Shown piece by piece: positions 9,453 through 17,793 of a stretch of DNA of 64,000 nucleotides. The position numbers and the translations under genes were made by a program. The notes below the pieces were generated by a model that saw only the letters and a program-made list of their open reading frames with translations, had not been told where the DNA came from and did no database searches. Source of the DNA: Phenylobacterium sp. (lineage in GTDB: Bacteria > Pseudomonadota > Alphaproteobacteria > Caulobacterales > Caulobacteraceae); assembly GCF_004297125.1 (NCBI RefSeq), contig NZ_SCVD01000024.1:124001-188000 (forward strand). Reading direction: 5' to 3'. Numbering within the stretch: position 1 is the first letter of the stretch; each line of letters begins with the position of its first letter.

Positions 9453-10838
9453 ATGACGCGTCTTTCGCTGCTCGGCGCGACCGCGCTTTCGCTGATCGCC
9501 GGCGTGGCCTGCGCCGCCCCCTTGGCCCTCACCAACGTCACGATCATCGACGCGACGGGCCGTCCGCCGATCGAGGAGGGCGTGATCGTCATGGACAAGG
9601 GGCGCATCACGGCGGTCGGGCGCAAGTCCGAGGTCGCGATCCCGCGCGGCGCCAAGGTGCTCGACAAGACTGGAAAGTACGTCATCCCCGGGCTGATGGA
9701 CGCCAACGTCCATCTCTTCCTGAATCTCGACGTGGACTCCCTGCTGCGGTTCCGCGACCGCTACGCGGACGTGATCGTCGAGGGCGCGCAACTTGCCCTG
9801 AAGACCGGTCAGACGACGGTGTTCGATACCTGGGGGCCCTATCCGGACCTTAAGGCGGCTCGGGAGCGGATCAACAGCGGGAAGGATGTCGGCGCCCGCA
9901 TCTTCTTCGCCGGCAACATCATTGGCTTCGACGGCCCCGCCTCGGCGGACTTCAGCGAAAAGTTCAAGGGCGTCCTGCACAAGGACACCATCGATTACCT
10001 CAACAAGCGGTGGACGCAGGGAACGGACCGCTCGCTGCTGTGGGACACCTCGGACGAGGTGGGCAAGAAGGTCGCCGACTATGCCAAGCTTGACGTCGAC
10101 TTCCTGAAATATGCGGCCAACGGCCACAAGGACATGGCGTTCGCGTACATGTCGCAACGCGCCCAGGACGCCGTGGTCAAAGCCGGCCACGACGCGGGCA
10201 AGACCGTCCAGGCCCACGTCCATTCGGTGGAGGGCATCGAGTCTTCACTCGATGCAGGGGTGGACATCCTGACCCATTGCGACATCACGCCCGAGCGCAT
10301 CATCCCGCCAGCCCTGATCCAGAAGATGCTCCAGAAGGGCGCCTATTGTTCCGTCCTGCCCACGACCAGGGCCCATCAGGACACCCTGCCCAAGCGAGCG
10401 GTGCACTATCAAAGCCAGTCGATGATCAACATCAAGAACATGATGGACGCCGGCGTGCCGCTCATGCTGTCCACCGACGCCGGGATCACCCACCCCCTGC
10501 CGATGGCCGAGCCACAGCTGCGGGTCGACAGCCGGACGACGCTGGGGGAAGGGCACTTCGCCGCGCTTCAGGGCCTGGAAGAGATCAACGTCGATCCGAT
10601 GAAGGCCCTGCAGACGGCGACGATCAACGTCGCGCGGGGCTACAAGCTCGACAAGGACCTCGGGACGCTGGAACGCGGCAAGTACGCCGACATGGTGGTG
10701 CTGGACGCCGATCCGCTAGCGTGGGCGGGCAACTACCGGGCCATCAACACGGTCATCAAGGGCGGCCAGGTGGTCGACCTCGAGAAGCTGCCCACCGCGC
10801 CTCTGATCTCCAACCAGAAGATCCAGCCCTACCAGTGA
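9453..10838 (+). CDS. Secreted metal-dependent amidohydrolase, first of a tandem pair
   Basis: Member of the amidohydrolase superfamily (imidazolonepropionase/Xaa-peptidase-like branch), expected to hydrolyse an amide or peptide bond with one or two divalent metals. The ATG at 9453 follows GGAG by 7 bases; residues 1-21 form a signal peptide ending ACA, so it acts outside the cytoplasm. Visible ligands are Lys219 (VDFLKYAANG, the usual carboxylated Lys), His255/His257 (QAHVHS), His275 (ILTHCD) and Asp342 (STDAG). The strand-1 motif, normally HxH, reads DANVH (Asn85, His87), which is unusual. Length 461 residues. The next gene is a paralogue, and the receptor pair lies upstream, which suggests the enzyme acts on the imported compound. 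Substrate unknown. Confidence 0.88.
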   Translation: MTRLSLLGATALSLIAGVACAAPLALTNVTIIDATGRPPIEEGVIVMDKGRITAVGRKSEVAIPRGAKVLDKTGKYVIPGLMDANVHLFLNLDVDSLLRFRDRYADVIVEGAQLALKTGQTTVFDTWGPYPDLKAARERINSGKDVGARIFFAGNIIGFDGPASADFSEKFKGVLHKDTIDYLNKRWTQGTDRSLLWDTSDEVGKKVADYAKLDVDFLKYAANGHKDMAFAYMSQRAQDAVVKAGHDAGKTVQAHVHSVEGIESSLDAGVDILTHCDITPERIIPPALIQKMLQKGAYCSVLPTTRAHQDTLPKRAVHYQSQSMINIKNMMDAGVPLMLSTDAGITHPLPMAEPQLRVDSRTTLGEGHFAALQGLEEINVDPMKALQTATINVARGYKLDKDLGTLERGKYADMVVLDADPLAWAGNYRAINTVIKGGQVVDLEKLPTAPLISNQKIQPYQ

Positions 10839-10875
10839 CGCGCTTCGCGCCGTCACAAGCTCGTCGGAGACTCTC

Positions 10876-12279
10876 ATGACGCGACAATCCCTCCTCTGCG
10901 CCGCCGCGTTCTCGCTGGCCGCCAGCGCGGCCGGCGCCAACCCCTTGGCGCTTACGAACGTCATCCTCATTGACGGCGCCGGGGGTGCGCCGGTGTCGAA
11001 CGCGGTCGTCGTGATGGACAAGGGCCGTATCACCGCGATCGGGTCCGCCGGCAGCGTGACGATCCCGCGCGGCGCCACCGTGGTGAACAAGGCGGGGAAA
11101 TATGTGATCCCGGGCCTGATGGACGCGAATGTCCATCTGCACCTCAACCTTGACGTGGACACCCTGCTGCGTTTCCGCGGCCGATATGCCGACATCATCG
11201 TCGAGGCGGCGCAGCTGGCGTTGAAGACGGGCCAGACCACGGTGTTCGACACCTGGGGACCATATCCCGACCTGAGGGCGGCGCGCGCCCGCATCAACGG
11301 GGGCAAGGACGTCGGGGCGCGGATCTATTTCGCCGGCAATATCATCGGCTTCGACGGACCCGTCTCCGATGACTTCCGCGACGAGTTCAAGGGTATCCTG
11401 CGGCCGGACACGATCAACTATCTGAACCGACGCTGGACGCAGGGCACGGGCCGCGAGCTGCTGTGGGACACCGCCGACGAGGTCGGAGCACGGATCACCA
11501 CCTACGCCGCCAAGGACGTCGACTTCCTCAAGTACGCAGCAAACGGCCACAAGGACTACTCGTTCATGGCGTTCTCGCAAGGAGCACAGAACGCTATCGT
11601 CAAGGCGGGCCACGGGGCCGGAAAGACGGTGCAGGCCCACGTCCACTCGCTGGAGGGAATCCAGGCCGCCATGGACGCCGGCGCGGACATCCTCACCCAC
11701 TGCGACATTACGCCCGAGCGGACGATCCCAGCTTCGATCATCCAGGAGATGGTCGCCAAGAAGGTCTCGTGCTCGGCCCTTCCGGTGACCAAGGCCTACC
11801 AGGCCAATCAGTCGAAGACGCTTGAACCGATCTACGCCAATTCGCGGATCAACATCAAAAACCTGATCGATGGCGGCGTGAACGTGATGCTCTCCACGGA
11901 CGGCGGCATCGACCATCCCCTCCCGGCCAAGGCTCCGGAGAAGCCGCCTGTCGACGTCCGCACCAGACTCGGTGAGGGGCACTTCTTCGCGCTCCTAGGG
12001 CTGGAGCAGCTGGGTGTCGATCCGATGAAGGCGCTGCAGATCGCGACGATCAACGTCGCGCGGGGCTATAAGCTCGACAAGGATTTCGGCACCCTGGAAG
12101 TAGGCAAGTACGCCGACATGGTGGTGCTCGACGCAGACCCGCTGGCGGCGGCCCGCAATTATCGATCCATCAACATGGTCATCAAGGCCGGCGAGCCGGT
12201 GGATCTGAGCAAGCTGCCGACTGCGCCGCTGATCTCCAACCAGAAGGCCCTCGTCGACGCATCGAGTCCCACGCCGTGA
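10876..12279 (+). CDS. Secreted metal-dependent amidohydrolase, second of a tandem pair
   Basis: Close paralogue of the preceding enzyme (467 residues), with long shared blocks such as QLALKTGQTTVFDTWGPYPD and KYADMVVLDADPLA. It has its own signal peptide (MTRQSLLCAAAFSLAASAAG, cleavage near ANP) and keeps the carboxylated-Lys site (DVDFLKYAANG), QAHVHS, ILTHCDITPE and STDGG. It also has the same DANVH in place of the usual HxH, so the substitution predates the duplication. A TCGGAGACTCTC leader gives a GGAG ribosome-binding site. It ends in a GTGA overlap with the following hydrolase gene, indicating translational coupling. The two copies may divide related substrates; that is not visible in the sequence. 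Confidence 0.88.
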   Translation: MTRQSLLCAAAFSLAASAAGANPLALTNVILIDGAGGAPVSNAVVVMDKGRITAIGSAGSVTIPRGATVVNKAGKYVIPGLMDANVHLHLNLDVDTLLRFRGRYADIIVEAAQLALKTGQTTVFDTWGPYPDLRAARARINGGKDVGARIYFAGNIIGFDGPVSDDFRDEFKGILRPDTINYLNRRWTQGTGRELLWDTADEVGARITTYAAKDVDFLKYAANGHKDYSFMAFSQGAQNAIVKAGHGAGKTVQAHVHSLEGIQAAMDAGADILTHCDITPERTIPASIIQEMVAKKVSCSALPVTKAYQANQSKTLEPIYANSRINIKNLIDGGVNVMLSTDGGIDHPLPAKAPEKPPVDVRTRLGEGHFFALLGLEQLGVDPMKALQIATINVARGYKLDKDFGTLEVGKYADMVVLDADPLAAARNYRSINMVIKAGEPVDLSKLPTAPLISNQKALVDASSPTP

Positions 12280-13289
12280 GCCACCCTGCGCCGCCCGGGG
12301 GGCGCCGCCTCGATCGTCGCGCCTGCCTGGGGGGATTGGCGTTCGGCGCGCTGGCTCCGCGGGCCGTGGCCCAATCCCTCCCGATCCGGCTGGAGCCGGA
12401 CAAGGAGCTGATGGTCCCGGTCGAGGGCGGTCGGATATATGTGCGGGTAAACGGCGATCTGACGTCCCGGCGCCCGCCGCTGATCTACATGCACGGCGGT
12501 CCCGGCGGGAACCACATCGGTTTGCTGCCCCTCACCGCGCTGGCCGATGATCGCGCTGTCATCCTCTACGACCAGCTGGACAGCGGACGCTCGGACGCGC
12601 CGGAGGATCCCGCCAACTGGCGCGTGCCGCGGTTCGTCGATGAACTGGATCGCATTCGCGAAGCGCTTGGCGTCGAGCGCTGGCACGTGGGCGGCGGCAG
12701 CTGGGGCGGCACGCTTGCTCTCGAATATGGCGCACGGCGTCCGCGGGCGCTGCAGAGTCTGATCGTCCAATCGCCCCTGGTCTCTACGCGATCGTGGATG
12801 GCCGACGCGGCGAGGCTTCGGCGTCAACTCCCGGCCGAGACGCGGGATACTCTGACCGCGTGCGATGCGGCCCCGCCGCCGGACGCCACCGTCTGCGACG
12901 CGGCGACCAAGGCCTACTATGACGCGTACGTCCGTCGCTCCACGGTGCGCAGCCCACTGTTGGCGGACTATGCGGGCCGCCAGCCGCGACAGGCCGGGCG
13001 GGTGGTCTATGAGCAGATGTGGGGCAAGAGCGAGTTCTCCGCCTCCGGCGTCCTGGCAGACTACAATGGTGAGCCGCTGCTCAAGAAACTGAACGGCCCT
13101 CGAACGCTCTTCGTGTGCGGAGAGTACGACGAGGCGACGCCGGCGACCGTGGCCGGGTTCGCGCGCCGTGTCCCGGGCTCGACATTCCGGGAGGTTAAAG
13201 GGTCCGCCCACGCGATCCTCGCCGACCGGCCCGCGGCATTCTTGGAGTTGATCTCCACATGGTGCTCCAGGTTCGACCGCTCGGTGTGA
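12276..13289 (+). CDS. S33-type alpha/beta hydrolase, proline iminopeptidase-like, exported
   Basis: Alpha/beta hydrolase of 337 residues resembling prolyl aminopeptidases, which remove N-terminal proline or similar residues from small peptides. The GTG start overlaps the previous stop (GTGA). The N-terminus RRLDRRACLGGLAFGALAP with cleavage near AVAQ looks like a Tat or Sec signal. HGGPGG at 73-78 forms the oxyanion region; GGSWGG holds the nucleophile Ser142; Asp285 (GEYDEATP) and His312 (GSAHA) complete the triad. It is the last gene of the sigma/FecR/receptor/amidohydrolase run, so it likely finishes breakdown of the product. An esterase role cannot be excluded. Confidence 0.85.
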   Translation: MSHPAPPGGRRLDRRACLGGLAFGALAPRAVAQSLPIRLEPDKELMVPVEGGRIYVRVNGDLTSRRPPLIYMHGGPGGNHIGLLPLTALADDRAVILYDQLDSGRSDAPEDPANWRVPRFVDELDRIREALGVERWHVGGGSWGGTLALEYGARRPRALQSLIVQSPLVSTRSWMADAARLRRQLPAETRDTLTACDAAPPPDATVCDAATKAYYDAYVRRSTVRSPLLADYAGRQPRQAGRVVYEQMWGKSEFSASGVLADYNGEPLLKKLNGPRTLFVCGEYDEATPATVAGFARRVPGSTFREVKGSAHAILADRPAAFLELISTWCSRFDRSV

Positions 13290-13685
13290 GCAACGGCTGC
13301 TGGAGCGGCGTGAGTTGGACGATCAGGGTTTCGCCGGGCGACTTTTCCCAACTTTCAGCGGGGGATAGCTGCCTTCGGGCGCGCCGAGCCGCCGGCTTCA
13401 GAGAACGTGCCGACGGATGTCCGCTTCCGGATCGGATCCCAACTTCAACTTCTGGCGCATCTCTGTCCTGCGGGTCGGTCGTTCGGGACCCATCTTCCCC
13501 GCCCTATTGCGGCGGACGACCAAGACGCAGTTCAGGCGCGTTCGCGCAAATGTCGCAGGGGCAAAATGTGTGGACAGATCGCCCCGGCAAGTAAGCGGCA
13601 CTCGTCGGCGTGCCGGCGGCGCTCCGAAGCCCGCCTGAGACCACGCCATGGCGGTGCGAACGCCGTGCAGGCAAGTACGCTACCA
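13290..13685. other. Gene-free stretch of about 400 bases
   Basis: Short open frames here do not look like proteins. From 13417 there is a stretch (ATGTCCGCTTCC... CTTCTGGCGC) with a close relative at 22925, next to the IS remains. This suggests a dispersed intergenic repeat. No promoter, tRNA or convincing terminator was seen. Confidence 0.4.
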
Positions 13686-14123
13686 TCATGGGTCGTGGGG
13701 AATCCGGCGCGACGCGCCCCGGAGTGAGACCTGGTCGCCCGGCCCGGCGCAGGCCCAGCCTTCCTCCGACCCTACGCGCCAGCGGAAGCCTTCGCTAGCC
13801 CGCCAGCATTCGTCGCCCCGTATGGGCTCGACGTGGACGGGGCCGGCGCGGCCGGTCGCAAAGATGGTGGCCTCGACGGCGCGAATCCGCCGCTCCTCAG
13901 TGGCCTTCTGGGCGACCAAGCCAAAGGCGACGAACGCCGCCGCAGCGCCGAGCGGCAGAAGGGCCAGCCAGCCCATCCCGGGTTCACGGGGGGTGTCCAA
14001 CGGGTTCCGCCTGGCGAAGCCGCCCCGGCGACCGACGTCGAGGGCGCTCGGGCTTGGTGTCCGTGTCGTCCCTGAATCCGCCGCACCCACCCGCTGAGCG
14101 TAGGCTCTTTGTCTGTTCGCCAC
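13686..14123 (-). CDS. Small single-pass membrane protein of unknown function
   Basis: A 145-residue frame with a GTG start at 14123, preceded by GGGAGG at 5 bases, the strongest argument that it is real. Residues about 1-48 are basic and rich in R/G, about 50-72 form one hydrophobic segment (MGWLALLPLGAAAAFVAFGL), and the remainder is a soluble tail with two cysteines in a WRASEGFRWRV...WACAGPGD region. The family is not recognised. It stands alone between the hydrolase operon and nhaA on the opposite strand to the former. Codon use is like its neighbours. A spurious frame is possible but less likely given the ribosome-binding site and the clean membrane segment. Confidence 0.6.
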   Translation of the reverse strand: MANRQRAYAQRVGAADSGTTRTPSPSALDVGRRGGFARRNPLDTPREPGMGWLALLPLGAAAAFVAFGLVAQKATEERRIRAVEATIFATGRAGPVHVEPIRGDECWRASEGFRWRVGSEEGWACAGPGDQVSLRGASRRIPHDP

Positions 14124-14389
14124 GGCGACCTCCCGAAAGGTGAGCGCTCATGGCGTCAGGTTATTGACGGACGCCTGACTGGATTCGCTCTTCGGAGCGC
14201 CAGCCCGGTCGCATGCGCGACCCAATGTCTGCGCAGAGGATAATCCGGCTCCTTCACACCACAAGCAAAACCGGCCGCTTGTCGGGCGGATCGGGCCTCA
14301 GGCGGGTTGCAGCCACATCCATGACCTCTTCGGACTCGTTGGGGCCGGTGCGTCCTGACCGCCTTCGCGGCCCCCGGGTCCGCGATGGC

Positions 14390-15586
14390 TCAGGCGTCCA
14401 GGGCCCGGGTCTTAGGCGGCTCGCGCTTGGCGACGCTCAGCAGCGCCGCGCCGCACAGGGCTGAGACCAGCGATCCGAGCAGCACGCCCACCTTCACCTC
14501 GTCCTGCAGGGCCGGGTTCGGAAACGCCAGGAGGCCGATGAACAGGCTCATGGTGAAGCCGATCCCGCAGAGCAGGCTGACGCCGTAGAGCTGCGCCCAT
14601 GAGGCCGCCACCGGCACGTTCGCGAGGCGCAGCTTGATGGCGAGGGCGGCGGCGCCGAACACACCGACCTGCTTGCCCACGAACAGGGCGACGGCGACGC
14701 CCAAGGTGATCGGCTCCAGGGCGATGGCCGGAGTCATGCCCGCGAAGGAGACCCCGGCGTTGGCGAACCCGAAGACGGGAACCACCAGGAAGGCGACCCA
14801 GGGCGAAAGACCGTGTTCCAGCCGGTGGAGAGGGGAGGTCATGTCGTCGGGCGCGCCCTTGATGCGGCGCAGCGGGATGGTCATGGCCAGGACGACGCCC
14901 GCGACGGTGGCATGGACCCCGGACAGCAGCACCAGCCACCAAAGGGCAACGCCCAGGACGACGTAGGGCGCCAGGCGCAAGATCTTGAGGCGGTTCAGGG
15001 CCACGAGCAGCAGCGTCGTCACACCGGCGCCGGCGAGCGCGGCGAGGTTGATCTCCGCGGTGTAGAAGACGGCGATCACCAGGACCGCCACCACGTCGTC
15101 GACGATCGCCAGCGTGGCCAGGAAGACCTTCAGGCTGGTGGGCACGCGCGAGCCGAGCAGGGACAGGACCCCCAGGGCGAAGGCGATGTCGGTCGCCGTG
15201 GGAATGGCCCAGCCTCGCAGGGTCTCCGGGCTGCCGGCGTTGATCGCCACGTAGATCAGCGCCGGGACCGCCACGCCGCCGGCCGCGGCGATGCCGGGCA
15301 GCGCGCGGTTGGCCCAGGTCGAGAGTTGGCCGTCGAGGAACTCGCGCTTGATCTCGAGCCCGACGAACAGGAAGAACACGGCCATCAGGCCGTCGTTGAT
15401 CCAGTGCAGGACACTGAGGCCGCCGACATGGGCGTGCAGCAGGTCGATGTAGTCCTTCGAGAGCGGCGAGTTGGCGATGAACAGGGCCAGGGCCGCGGCG
15501 CCCATCAGCAGCACACCGCCGGCGGCCTCGCTGTCGAGGAATTCGCGAAGCACGGACGTTCTGGCAGGGGGGCGGGGCGGGGTCAT
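14390..15586 (-). CDS. nhaA: Na+/H+ antiporter NhaA
   Basis: Inner-membrane sodium/proton antiporter for pH and sodium homeostasis. The 398-residue protein is of standard NhaA length with about 12 membrane segments. The signature acidic residues are present: [10 protein letters not shown] (equivalent to Asp133 in E. coli) and [13 protein letters not shown] (the Asp163/Asp164 pair). The N-terminal [10 protein letters not shown] and [14 protein letters not shown] segments, plus the C-terminal [15 protein letters not shown], are typical. ATG start with GGAG 5 bases upstream. It is a single-gene unit. A KdpDE-like regulator pair lies on the other strand downstream of its promoter region, but no shared control can be shown. 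Confidence 0.97.
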   Translation of the reverse strand: MTPPRPPARTSVLREFLDSEAAGGVLLMGAAALALFIANSPLSKDYIDLLHAHVGGLSVLHWINDGLMAVFFLFVGLEIKREFLDGQLSTWANRALPGIAAAGGVAVPALIYVAINAGSPETLRGWAIPTATDIAFALGVLSLLGSRVPTSLKVFLATLAIVDDVVAVLVIAVFYTAEINLAALAGAGVTTLLLVALNRLKILRLAPYVVLGVALWWLVLLSGVHATVAGVVLAMTIPLRRIKGAPDDMTSPLHRLEHGLSPWVAFLVVPVFGFANAGVSFAGMTPAIALEPITLGVAVALFVGKQVGVFGAAALAIKLRLANVPVAASWAQLYGVSLLCGIGFTMSLFIGLLAFPNPALQDEVKVGVLLGSLVSALCGAALLSVAKREPPKTRALDA

Positions 15587-15749
15587 GGAACTCCGTTGGG
15601 ATCAGCGGCCGCGCGTCGTCGGTGTTTCGCGCCGCGCTCGCAAGGGGCTCGACGCGCGTTTACCAGCCCTGCCGCCGAATCCGCAGCAAATGCGCCGGCC
15701 AGCTCGCCGGCAGGTTCGGACGGACGCCCGGGCCCCAACGGGTCGAGGC

Positions 15750-15945
15750 TCAGGCGTCCTGCGACTGGGCCTGCGACAGCCGCCGGAATCCCTTGCGCAG
15801 CGCGACAAGCGTCACCGGTCGCGGGCGGGCGAGCCACGGCCTCGAACCGCACGACGGTGCGCTCCACGAGACCCGCGTGACGGGCCAGTTCGGACTCCGT
15901 CACGCCGAGCCCGACCCGGCGCTCGCGGCAGTCCTCGGGGGGCAC
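15750..15945 (-). pseudogene. Small XRE-type helix-turn-helix gene, broken by a one-base insertion
   Basis: Reading from GTG 15945 gives PEDCRERRVGLGVTESELAR, then HAGLVERTVVRFEAVARPPA, a helix-turn-helix of the Cro/C1 type. The natural continuation PVTLVALRKGFRRLSQAQ and stop (15750-15752) is one frame away. Removing one base at about 15820 joins the two perfectly, giving a DNA-binding protein of about 65 residues like the small regulators common in this group. There is no clear ribosome-binding site, and the true start may differ. It is either a pseudogene or a sequencing error. The rest of 15587-16287 shows no other gene. Confidence 0.45.
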
Positions 15946-16207
15946 GGCGACCCGAGGCCGATGACCACGGTCCCGGCGTTGCGGTTCCGCGCCCAGGCGT
16001 CCTCGTTCGAGCCGGATCGAGGGATCGTTCTTTGCCGAAGGAGATGGTAGCCCGCCGCAGCTCAAGGCTCCGATCCATCCGATCTCCGTTGAAGGTTCGC
16101 CCGACGCCCAGGATGTGAGGCATGGGGGGACTCGATGGGCGCCTTTGAGGCGGGTGAACCTTCCCGGAAGTCATCGCGCGCCGATGGCCCCAAGACCAAG
16201 CATAAGG

Positions 16208-16219
16208 AACTTATAAGGA
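16208..16219 (+). promoter_or_regulatory. AT-rich motif AACTTATAAGGA, copy 1
   Basis: A 12-base AT-rich word containing the palindrome CTTATAAG, also present at 21167. Here it overlaps a direct repeat ATAAGGAA-CTT-ATAAGGAA, 70 bases upstream of the KdpD-like kinase gene. In such GC-rich DNA two exact copies are notable. The role (promoter element or regulator site) is a guess. Confidence 0.3.
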
Positions 16220-16287
16220 AGGCGGCGCGCGAGACCCCGTAAGGACGGCATAATTGACCCGGCCCGACCCTTGGGGAACGTGAGCGC

Positions 16288-17793
16288 ATGTGGTGGGTGT
16301 CTTCCGAGCCTGACGATGGAAACCGGCTGAAGGCGGCGCTGCGCCAGACGCTGCGCTATGCGGCCGTCATCCCGATCATCGGCCTGACCACGGGGGTCGC
16401 CGAGCTCGTCTATCGGGGCACCGGCAGCGACCGGCTTTCGAGCATCTTCATCGCGGGCGTCCTGCTGGCGGCGTTCCTGCTGGGCTCGGGACCCGCCTAT
16501 CTCGCCGCCGTGGCGGCCTTCTTCGTCTACTTCTTCCTCGTCGATCCCCGGTTCCAGTTCACCTTCGGCTCGCCGGACGATTTCAACGTCCTGATGATGT
16601 TCCTGGCGGTCTCCGCGCTCACCGGCCTGCTCACGGGCCGGGTCCGGGACGAGGCCGCGCGCGCCAAGGCGCGGCAGCGGGTCAACGGGGCGCTGCTGGA
16701 CGCCACCCAGGAGTTCTCGGCCAGTTCCGACGAGGCCTTCATCCGCGCACGGCTGGCGCACCACATGGCGCGCGCCGCGCGGGGCGAGGCGGCGGTGCAT
16801 GATGGCCCCAGCTACGTCAGCGCGCCCACCGCCAAGCTGGCGGACGATGCGGTGCGCATGTTGCGGGCGGCGGAGGGGCGCAACCCCGCGCCGGCGCGCG
16901 CGACACAGCAGGTGAACGGCTGGAGCCTCCGGACGCTGAGCGCCGGCGAGGCCCCGCTCGGCATCGTCGCCTGGCGGCCCCTGGGCGGCGGCCCATTGAG
17001 CGAGGAGGAACAGACGGTGCTCGGCATTCTGGTCGACACGGGCGCGGCGGCGATCTCACGGGCGCGGCTCGCCGCCGGCAAGGCCGAGGCGGAGACGCGG
17101 GCGCGCACCGAGGACCTCCGCAACGCGCTCCTGTCCTCGATCTCGCACGACCTGCGGACGCCCCTGGCCGCGATCCTGGCGTCCGCCAGCAGCCTCGACG
17201 CCTTCGGCGAGACGTTTGACGCCGCGACGCGCCAGGATCTGGTGACCACCATCCAGGAGGAGGCCGAGCGCCTCGACCTCTTCGTGGCGAACCTGCTCAA
17301 CATGACCCGGCTCGAGGCCGGCGCCCTGCAGATCCAGCGGGCGCCCTTCAATGTGCCGGAGGTCATCCAGCGCACCCTTCAGCGCCGCAACCGCAATCAC
17401 CGGCGCTGTATCTCCACGGCGGCCGCGGCCGGACTGCCCGAAGCGCTCGGCGACCCGGTGCTCTTCGAGCAGGCGCTGGGCAACGCCGTCGAGAACGCGT
17501 TCCGATACACGCCGTCGGACTCCGTCCTGTCGATCGCGGCCAGGGCGGAGGACGACGAGGTCATCGTCGAGGTGATGGACAGCGGACCCGGCGTCGCCGG
17601 GCATGACTTCGAGCGCATCTTCGAGAAGTTCTATCGCGCGCCCGGCGCCGCGGACACCGCGGGCACCGGCCTCGGCCTGTCGATCAGCCGGGGCCTGATG
17701 ACCGTCATGGGCGGTCAGGTGGTCGCCGGCGACCGCTCGGACGGCGCGCCCGGACTGGTGATGCGGTTCAGCCTCGAGGCGGTGTCGGCGTGA
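16288..17793 (+). CDS. KdpD-like sensor histidine kinase lacking the N-terminal KdpD/Usp domains
   Basis: Membrane histidine kinase of 501 residues. The membrane block at about 22-118 is the DUF4118 four-helix unit of KdpD. A short GAF-like linker (about 135-255) follows, then a HisKA domain with His287 in SSISHDLRTPLAAI and an HATPase with NAVENAFRYTP (N box), DSGPGV (G1) and [11 protein letters not shown] (G2). Classical KdpD is about 900 residues with a cytosolic KdpD domain and Usp domain first; both are absent here, so the input differs from canonical potassium sensing. The response-regulator gene overlaps its end by four bases. No kdpFABC genes occur nearby. Confidence 0.9.
   Translation: MWWVSSEPDDGNRLKAALRQTLRYAAVIPIIGLTTGVAELVYRGTGSDRLSSIFIAGVLLAAFLLGSGPAYLAAVAAFFVYFFLVDPRFQFTFGSPDDFNVLMMFLAVSALTGLLTGRVRDEAARAKARQRVNGALLDATQEFSASSDEAFIRARLAHHMARAARGEAAVHDGPSYVSAPTAKLADDAVRMLRAAEGRNPAPARATQQVNGWSLRTLSAGEAPLGIVAWRPLGGGPLSEEEQTVLGILVDTGAAAISRARLAAGKAEAETRARTEDLRNALLSSISHDLRTPLAAILASASSLDAFGETFDAATRQDLVTTIQEEAERLDLFVANLLNMTRLEAGALQIQRAPFNVPEVIQRTLQRRNRNHRRCISTAAAAGLPEALGDPVLFEQALGNAVENAFRYTPSDSVLSIAARAEDDEVIVEVMDSGPGVAGHDFERIFEKFYRAPGAADTAGTGLGLSISRGLMTVMGGQVVAGDRSDGAPGLVMRFSLEAVSA

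Noticed and set aside
1386..13289. Lasso-peptide biosynthesis/uptake locus (FecIR plus TonB receptor plus peptidase)
   Set aside because: No precursor peptide, B or C enzyme was found, and known lasso isopeptidases are S9-type proteins, not the S33 hydrolase or amidohydrolases seen here.
16206..16230. EcfG/sigma-T general stress promoter (GGAAC-N16-CGTT)
   Set aside because: GGAAC is present, but no CGTT follows at the correct distance.
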